Shown: positions 1 to 9,300 of the stretch, in pieces | Layout of the letters: every line of letters starts with the position of its first letter | How positions within the stretch are numbered: the first letter of the stretch is position 1 | Assembly: GCA_032622095.1 (NCBI GenBank) | Contig: CP136067.1 | Span: 199,786,052 to 199,850,051, forward strand | DNA from: Siphonodentalium dalli | Taxonomy: Eukaryota > Mollusca > Scaphopoda > Gadilida > Siphonodentaliidae | DNA: 64,000 bases | Reading direction: 5' to 3' | Notes under the pieces: model-generated | What the model was told of the DNA's origin: nothing | Seen by the model: the letters and a program-made list of their open reading frames with translations, nothing else | Databases searched by the model: none | Program-made: the position numbers and the translations under genes

Positions 1-1430
1 TAACTGCTTTCCTATCGATATCAGACATCCCTCAAGCTGCGAGTGTCGAAACATAAAACTCAATCAAGGTTGCAGAAAATGATACTATCAGGGTTAACAC
101 TTGGCAAATTCTAAAAGAATTTGGCAAAAAATATTTTCATTTGGCAAAAGTAAATTTCGGTCCAGCGCGGACCCTGCTTACCGATAATTATGAAACTGCT
201 TTTATGGGCAAATTATGTGATAAATAATATTCTTTCTGTTTATGCCAGTTTTAGCGGATGTGACTATTTTAATAGCTATAACCACCACGAAGGCCGCCGT
301 ATCTTTAATCATGCTTACACAAGTCAACATCAAACATATAAGTTGGACATTTTAATTTAATATTTGTGCCTCGAGATCGTTACTGTTGTCAGCATTCCAA
401 ACCCCAAGTTGTAATTTGTAAATGTTTAATTCTTCTTCAAATACCACTTTTATATGTTTGTTGAATCATGTGGGTCAGGATTAATGCCATGCAACAAAAA
501 TTATTGAAGAAGCAAAAGTGCTGGTGTGACACCAATAAATTAAAATAGTGACATATTTCCCCATTGGTAGCATATATGACTGAATATCTGGTCTACTTGG
601 TGGAATAAAAATTTGTTTGTTGATATGGCATGAGTGTTATCATGGAAGGCGCAGCTTCTAGTTATATCCCTCCATGATGGCACAAGTGCCTTATCAACAA
701 ACTCATTAACACATGTGTCATTCTGTGTTTATTACACATCACCCGTCCTAGAATCTGTGCATTAAATAATACAGACTTACAAGGTTTATATAGGCACATA
801 CAGGGCTTGTTTTGTCATGGGTGAGGATGCTTTCATTTTATAGTTCCAGTTTCATGGTTGAGACAAATGTCACCTGACCTCAACAAGATGCGTATGGAAT
901 GTATGTTCCATACGGATTTGTAAATATGGAACAACAATAACACTGTACTTTTAGGAACAAATGCGTAATAAATATAGTTGCTGAGAACCAGATTTGGGGA
1001 CAAACTGCATTCAAGTGATTACACGGTATGAAAACAGGACATATTATGTGGTTCCATTCATCTGTCTATCTGGCGATTCATTTGTTTGTTAATGTTTATC
1101 ATTTCGAGATGATAACTTTAGTTTTAAGGGCTATTCAGATGGCGATGCAATCGTCGCGACTTTAGCATCAACACTCAATTAGGACAAACATAACATCACT
1201 GGGGTATTCACACGGTGTCATGAGTGACATGATGTGAGCGATGCAAGCAACGCATCAATTGCAAGGATAGGATTTGTTCTAATTGAGCGACGCGATCAGT
1301 GCGTTTACTTGAGTGATTTTGGTTTTTCAATGACGGAGATAGACGAAGTCACTGGATTTGGAATCCATCAACATTGCCAAGTTCATTCGTTGCAAACAGA
1401 ATGGCTACTTCAAATTCAACATAGTATAGC
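1..1430. other. No gene recognised
   Basis: AT-rich non-coding sequence. An imperfect inverted repeat at about 611-708 (TTTGTTGATATGGCATGAGT and its inverse) may be a small MITE. PDE12-like 5' exons were looked for here and in 1860-3198 and not found. Confidence 0.5.
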
Positions 1431-1439
1431 GGAAATATA

Positions 1440-1860
1440 AAGTAAACATGGTAAAGATAAAGTATGAAGTATTATGTAACAAGACTCTGCATCATTCAAC
1501 ATAGCGGAAATATAAATTATGAAGTATTATACTATATGTGATGACTTGCTGCTACATTGCCATTTGAAGATGCAAAACAAAGACTATTTCAGTGCCATTG
1601 ACTTGACGTGTGTTAAATTCAACATGGTAAAGATAAAAAGTATGAAGTATTATGTAACAAGACTCTGCATCATACAAAACACACATAACGTTTGGAATAT
1701 GGATGGACATTGCATTCAAAAGACTATTTCAGTGCATTTGATTCGACGTATGTTAATTGGACTAATCAGCCTACAGTCCTTTTGTGGAAAACGAACACAT
1801 ATTTAAATATACTATATGTGATGACTTGCTGCCACGTTACCATTTGAAGATGCAAAACAA
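1440..1860 (+). repeat. Local direct repeats
   Basis: TATGAAGTATTATGTAACAA and GACTATTTCAGTGC occur twice, and ACTATATGTGATGACTTGCT at about 1530 and 1810. No gene recognised. Confidence 0.65.
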
Positions 1861-2179
1861 ACGAGAAGATCGACCCCCTACTTAGGATGACGGAATTTCC
1901 ATGAGAATATTTTGTCGCCATTGATGTGTCGCTCACGTCGCCGTCTCTAAGGGCCCTTACTATCATGAACGAAATTGAATGAATGAATGAAATATGGTTT
2001 ATAGGTTTATGACCACAAGATATAGATCATGTTTGATTTTTAATATTATGACAAAAAAAAGAGAATTTTTTTTAAATTATTTTGGTATGTATTTACCGAC
2101 ATGTCCCTACATAATGAGCATTTATTGCAAAATACATGAACTCTTAACATATCTCTGTGTAATGTGTGAAAATTGACTA

Positions 2180-3100
2180 TCATGTATACACATAGTGACA
2201 TAGAACAATAAGTAGATGACTACATTGAATAAAAATGATTAGCTGATCATCATAGTTTGGTGTACAAATTGAACCTCCAGAACAATTGAAAAGCACTGGA
2301 GGAAATTGAGATATAATGGAGACGTGACAATTTATAGACAACAAAACTGAATAGTCCGGGGCATCAGAACACTATAGGTAATCCCTATGTCATATACCAG
2401 TAGTACATTGTAATTTTTATATCAGTTTAAATGAGTGTATATGTGACCCGCCATATCAAATCCAGTCGTAAGTCGGGATTTTTTTTACCCTGTGCCAATG
2501 CATTCTCTTATATATGCGAGTCGACCATAGGTCGCCTCGCATATATAAGAGAGTGCATTGGCCTAACAATTTTTTACAATTTTAATAATTTTTTCTTGTA
2601 TTCTTTAACAATTTTAATAATTTTTTCTTGTATTCTTTAACAATTTTATAATTTCACCCATACAGAGCCCCAGACAAACATGAGCAGACGACACTCTTCT
2701 ATATATATGTGGGGCTCCCTGCAGGGTAATGGATGTTTTTTATTTTATGTCCTAAAAATTGTAAGAAACATTTATTTAAAAAAAATGATAAAAAATTGTT
2801 AGGCCAATGCAAATTCTCTTATATATGCGAGGCGACCTAAGGTCGACTCGCATATATAAGAGAATGCATTGGTACAGGGTAAAAAAATCCCGACTGGATT
2901 TGATATGGCGGGTCAGATATAACAAAGTTCCCTCTACATTTTCTGACTATTACTAAACAAGGGAAGCTATCATAGCCCATGCTTACGATGTACACAAACA
3001 AAATAAAAAATATAAATAAAGTCCTCCCTCCCTCATTGATTCAGACAAAAAATTGTCTGAGACCAGCTGAGACTCAAATATTTTTTTTGGCCTTAGTAGT
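2180..3100 (+). repeat. Long repeat copy 1, interrupted
   Basis: GATGACTACA...TAGCTGATC, CACTGGAGG, ...AGTTCCCTCTAC, ...CCTCCCTCCCTCATTGATT also occur in this order at 17160-17640. The copy is split by the 2436-2916 element. It ends about 100 bp before PDE12-like exon a. Confidence 0.72.
2436..2916. mobile_element. Double-hairpin element with TGACCCGCC termini
   Basis: Ends TGACCCGCCATATCAAATCC and its inverse GGATTTGATATGGCGGGTCA. Just inside each end is a complete hairpin module (2491-2563 and 2803-2873). It interrupts a repeat whose second copy at 17160-17640 has no insertion. The terminus is unlike the TTAA elements. Confidence 0.8.
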
Positions 3101-3198
3101 GACAGTGATATCATAATGTTTAATGCCTCAGATGACTCTACAAAACCTATGAAAATCAGGCAGTCGACTTTTAATATTTATATGTCTTTCTGTTTCAG

Positions 3199-3331
3199 AT
3201 TTATATCAGACCACAACATAGCGATAAATGAACATTTACAGACAGAATCAAATCTACATACCTTATTTGAGCAGGTGGAAAAGATTGACTCCTTGAAGGA
3301 ATTGGTCATGAATAGGGCAACTATAGTACAG
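3199..3331 (+). CDS. PDE12: PDE12-like exon a
   Basis: The acceptor is TTTCTGTTTCAG ending at 3198; the donor is CAG|GTATGC at 3332. The exon is 133 nt: one base of a split codon plus 44 codons. It reads FISDHNIAINEHL...ATIVQ, the segment just before the NTHL strand in PDE12. The previous exon must end two bases into a codon. Confidence 0.87.
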
Positions 3332-6300
3332 GTATGCACATTATTCTTAGCAAACCTAGCTTCAAAGTGTGAGATATGTAAAATTAAGTATTGTGTATTA
3401 CATACACTTGGAAAGCCAATTCGAAGTACATTCCAAAAAATCTAATTCACTGGATTAAGCATGAGATAGGTTTTGTGACAAACAGAAATTTTTGGGTATA
3501 GAATACATGTACACGTATATATGTTGCATATAATTTGACAATTCAATTCTTTATGAAAAGATCTTTGTAAGTCATCTTAGCATAAATATGTACAAAACTG
3601 TTTAGCAGTACAGATTAGCGGCAATAATATAGTAATGTAATATTTATATTTATATGCAGATACGTTTTATAATTGTATATAATAATGATAAAAATCAACT
3701 GTAACATTTTGCATTTTCCTGTATGGCCACTGTTAACATAAGCAATACTTCCATAAATCCTCAGTGGTAAATTTGTGACCAACGAAATCAGTTTTATCCA
3801 GAATGATAGCAGTTCATAGAGGTCATGCACAGAAATTGAATTTTGAAAAGAAAGTTAGGTTTATAAAAGATCTACCATTTTTGCCAACCTACAAAGAGTA
3901 TCATTGATCAGGGACATATTTAAAAACTGATATAAGATCATCATAAAGTCTCTCTTTAAAATTGTTTAAAGGGGTACTGTACGCCATTTTCATTAAATTT
4001 CCGGTGACAACAACGATCTAATGTCGATAATATATAGAAACATAAGTAATTTGAGTCGAAGATGTATTCTGTAAACGCTCAGGTTAATAGGCTATCTTAA
4101 AATTTAATAATTTAAAAGTTAATAATTTGATATAAATTGAATTTATGACTGGAGCCATAAAATGGCGTCAATTAAATTACGAATTTCCGTAATCAAACAA
4201 AGTAATTGAGGGATACTGGATTGTTAAACCGATCGCACACACGATCGCTAAAAATATTATGATGATACGGGGATAACACTCAAGCCACTCACTGACTAGC
4301 GATGGTACAATAACTTAAATGATTATATGGGACTAGTATGCCTATAATATAACTTTTATTTGATTCATTTGGTTGAAAACTGTACAAAAATTACTCGACA
4401 ACGACAATTTGTATTTTTGCATTCCGGTAAATTTGTCATCCGTAACACTACTTCGTACTCAACAGACTTTCAAATAGTGAATTTTTTTTACCTTATTCTC
4501 CGACTCGGAGACTATAGAAACCAACAACAACATTTGGCGTACAGTACCCCTTTAACTATCGATCTATCTATATTGCCAGTTTTACAAAATTAAAGTTAAT
4601 CTATTATTAACTGATTATTTGCATCTTGATCAGTCTTGGCCGCTGGCCATGAGCTGATTGAATGGAAATATAGAATAAAGTAGTTATTTTCATAAATTTT
4701 ATATCCAAATTGGCATCATGCAATTTCTTTCTCAAATATCAATTAAAGGCCCACTTAATTTTCGAACCCCCCAGATCACATATATAAAATATATGCCATA
4801 TTATATACCAAAAGAGGAAGGAAAGAGGAAGCTCAACTTATCCGGTGTAGTAAACTGTGAACATGTTGTTTTTGTTGAGTTACCGACGTGTTTTTTGCAT
4901 CTAGATTGTAGTAAAAAGTGTATTATTTTAAATGGAGGGGGAATAACTCTATATCTTAAAGACAGAGTTATTCCCCTTCCATTGAAAATACATCTTTAGT
5001 TTGAATTCTGTTGCATTCTGGGAGCCAAAATGGGGGGAGGGGATCTTTCTATGATTTCAGCTGTTTTCTATTTCTCTTTGGGCATCTTCTGAGACACATA
5101 TGTTTCAAATGGTGATGAATTATAGTATTTTAATCATATTTTATGTCATAGATTATTATTAAAACCATATATCAAGTCACTATAAAAAATAATCGGTGAC
5201 TCAAATATTAAGTGGCCCTTTAAATATAGCAACTCTATTGAGCGGAATCATTGCCGTTTATTTATTGCTGTTAGATTTGTGCCTAATTATGGACTAAATG
5301 TTAGGTATTGCGCGTAGATCAGACATGTTGTGTTTTCTAAAATGGTACAATCGGAGTGGGTGGAATTTCAGTACTAAATGAATGATATATTCTTTCAGCA
5401 TGCCTGGGTACTGACTTATCAGTTTGATTCACTGAAATAAAAACACAACAAGTATTTAAACAATAAATAGATAGGATCAACAGAACATGAACACTATTTT
5501 TTATATTAAAACATACATGAGTTCAAAATGATGATGATAATTTTATATAGTAATCTATTCAATTACATGATCTGAGAATTAAAATATCTCCTTTCCAGGT
5601 TGCCATTTTTGAGTGTGCTGATAACCCAAAACAGAGAATTTGTGCCGCCAACACTCACCTTTATTTTCATCCTCAAGCTAACCACGTCCGACTGATCCAG
5701 ATCGTAACTGCTATGAAACACATACAGAGTATTGTTGATCAGCAAAAGTCAGAGGTAACCAGATCCTAAGCCCACTTATTTATCCGTTGTTTGACAGAAC
5801 TATATCCCCTGACCACGTGTCAGATTGAACCACCCAAATTATAGCTCACTTGTTTAATATTCAGTCAAGTTCCGAGGATCAAAATAGGTTGATAAATGAA
5901 ATACTTTACTACATACAGTATTTTTCAAAGAAAGGCTTATTTAAAGCCACATGGTGTTTGTGCTCCAAAATACAAATAATATTTTTCGCTTTTGAATTAT
6001 TCCCAGTATCGAAATAGAACTACCTTTTTACGAGCACATTCTGTAACCCAAAAAGACGCGATGAAGTAACGAAAAATCATCATCATCATCAATTTCGAAA
6101 CAAGTCATTCGACTTTTTGTTCCGACATTGAATATATAAGTACATAAACATTGCATAAATAACATGTGTCACAATAACTTAGTCCATACAGCTCACTGAG
6201 CTCAGCATCTATCCCACTTTTGAACTCATCCATAAACATGGCATTGACAATGCATTCAGGCAAATTATTCCAGTGTGCGATGATGAATTGCGAAAAGAAA

Positions 6301-9300
6301 TATTTGCCAACATTCTTGTTTACGCATTTCATTAGCAACTTCAAATCACGCCCCCTCATTCTGCTGTATGTTGCTTTCTTTAGAATTGACGTTGTACTGG
6401 TTGTGCATATATTTGTATGTCTCTATCATATCTCCGCGCAATCGTGTGTACTTTACCGCGGTCCGCGACAGTAGATCGTGTGTACTTTACCGCGACAGTA
6501 GATCGTGTGTACTTTACCGCGACAGTAGATCGTGTGTACTTTACCGCGACAGTAGATCGTGTGTACTTTACCGCGACAGTAGATCGTGTGTACTTTACCG
6601 CGACAGTAGATCGTGTGTACTTTACCGCGACAGTAGATCGTGTGTACTTTACCGCGACAGTAGATCGTGTGTACTTTACCGCGACAGTAGATCGTGTGTA
6701 CTTTACCGCGGTCCGCGACAGTAGATCGTGTGTACTTTACCGCGGTCCGCGACAGTAGATCGTGTGTACTTTACCGCGGTCCGCGACAGTAGATCGTGTG
6801 TACTTTACCGCGACAGTAGATCGTGTGTACTTTACCGCGGTCCGCGACAGTAGATCGTGTGTACTTTACCGCGGTCCGCGACAGTAGATCGTGTGTACTT
6901 TACCGCGGTCCGCGACAGTAGATCGTGTGTACTTTACCGCGACAGTAGATCGTGTGTACTTTACCGCGACAGTAGATCGTGTGTACTTTACCGCGACAGT
7001 AGATCGTGTGTACTTTACCGCGACAGTAGATCGTGTGTACTTTACCGCGACAGTAGATCGTGTGTACTTTACCGCGACAGTAGATCGTGTGTACTTTACC
7101 GCGACAGTAGATCGTGTGTACTTTACCGCGACAGTAGATCGTGTGTACTTTACCGCGACAGTAGATCGTGTGTACTTTACCGCGACAGTAGATCGTGTGT
7201 ACTTTACCGCGACAGTAGATCGTGTGTACTTTACCGCGACAGTAGATCGTGTGTACTTTACCGCGACAGTAGATCGTGTGTACTTTACCGCGGTCCGCGA
7301 CAGTAGATCGTGTGTACTTTACCGCGGTCCGCGACAGTAGATCGTGTGTACTTTACCGCGGTCCGCGACAGTAGATCGTGTGTACTTTACCGCGACAGTA
7401 GATCGTGTGTACTTTACCGCGGTCCGCGACAGTAGATCGTGTGTACTTTACCGCGGTCCGCGACAGTAGATCGTGTGTACTTTACCGCGACAGTAGATCG
7501 TGTGTACTTTACCGCGGTCCGCGACAGTAGATCGTGTGTACTTTACCGCGACAGTAGATCGTGTGTACTTTACCGCGGTCCGCGACAGTAGATCAAGTTT
7601 GATCATTCTCTCCTTGTAACTCAGCAAGCCTGCAAATAGTGTGTCTGTCATTTGCAGAATGAGGTCCCCAGAGGGTGAATTTAGTGATGCTATCCCGCAC
7701 AGCGGGCTAGCATCACCAAATTCACCCTCTGGAGACCTCATTCTGCTTAGGCCTCATCTTCTGGGAAGTATCTACAGTATTAAACCAAGAATTCTGACAA
7801 TTATGTAGCCACCCACCATATCATTAGTTATAAGATATGTTTGTTAAAGATGCATAATCCAATTAAGCGCCCTCATTTACTATTTATTTGGATTCGGGGG
7901 TAAAAAATTTGAGTCGAGGAACCCACAGAGTTATTAGATATCGATTTTTGAAATCTATTATTTTTCACCTTCAAGACTTATTAGTGGCCCAGTAAAAAGT
8001 CGTCGGGCCAATGGTCTTGGACCAAATTGCGGATGAAGATGGATAACTCTAAAATCAAGAGGCTTTGCGTTGATAATAAGACCAAATTTTGTCGAACAAC
8101 ATGGTGATGAATAACACATTTCGGACAATTTTATACTATAGTTGACAGTGGCTATCGTTATTTTTGGGCAATTAATCAATTCTGATAACTGAAGCGGTAT
8201 TTCTAAAAATGTTGTTGTTGGAATCAGATTATATGGGATTGAGTACCTTTAAATATTTGAGATTTCATTGCATTCTGATTACGACATCTGAAGATATCCT
8301 CATAAATATCAAGGGGGACAACTTACTTTTTTGGAGGTGTTTATTATGCCAAAACCCAATGTCACAATTTTATACAAATATAATTCGCTCAGCTTCAAAT
8401 ACAATCTACAAAACATATCACCACACACAAAAATGCAAACGGATTCATCTAAATACTTGTTTACTGTACAGGCCTCAAAATATGGTGCAGAAGGACCAAA
8501 CAGCCAATATTTCCAGATAAACAAAGATGAATAACTCTAGAATGGAAAAGCAAACAGAACAATGGAACCCTCTATTGTATGCCCTCATAGTAGTGAACAA
8601 CCATACAAAATTTCATTGAGATCCGAGCACTACTGTTCAAGTTATGACATGAACAGACACCAGACGGACCAAAAATCCAACATTCCAGATAAACAAAGAT
8701 GAATAACTCTAGAATAGAAAATCCGAACAAAACGATGGAACCCTCTAGTTAATGTCCTCCTTGTAGTGAACATCCATACCTAATTTCATTGAGATCCGGG
8801 CACTACTGTTCAAGTTATGACATGAAACAGACATCGGACGTACGTATGGACGGACGGACGGACAGGTGCAAAACAGTATACCCCCCTTTAAAAAGGGGGT
8901 ATAATGAGGTCCCCAGAGAGTTAAGTTAGTGATGCTAGCCAGTACAGCAGGCTAGTATCACAAAATTCATCCTCTGGTGACCTTAATCTGCATGGCCTCA
9001 TCTGATATGGGAGATCTATACTCTTATAAGTTCACAGACGGTGATGTGCACCTCGATTTTGCATTGTGTCGTCAGCCAATTTGGGGACATAGAGAAACTA
9101 AACTAATAAAGAAAAAGAAACTCTCTAAAGAAACTAAAAGAAAATTGTTAATTTGACAATAAAGATCTTTCCAGAGAAGATGGAGACTAAGCAGAATGAG
9201 GTCCCCTGAGGGTGAATTTAGTGATGCCAGCCCACTGTGCACTCTATGGGGACCTCATTCTGCAAATGTCTAGCACCATATCTTAAGGCACATTTCTGTA

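Noticed and set aside
5563-5745. Reverse-strand 60-codon open frame
   Set aside because: Antisense shadow of PDE12-like exon b.
6368-7340. Long open frames encoding repeated SRSCVLYRD or TVDRVYFTA
   Set aside because: They are a by-product of a 27-bp stop-free minisatellite. The frame changes at each 34-bp unit and there is no independent gene evidence.
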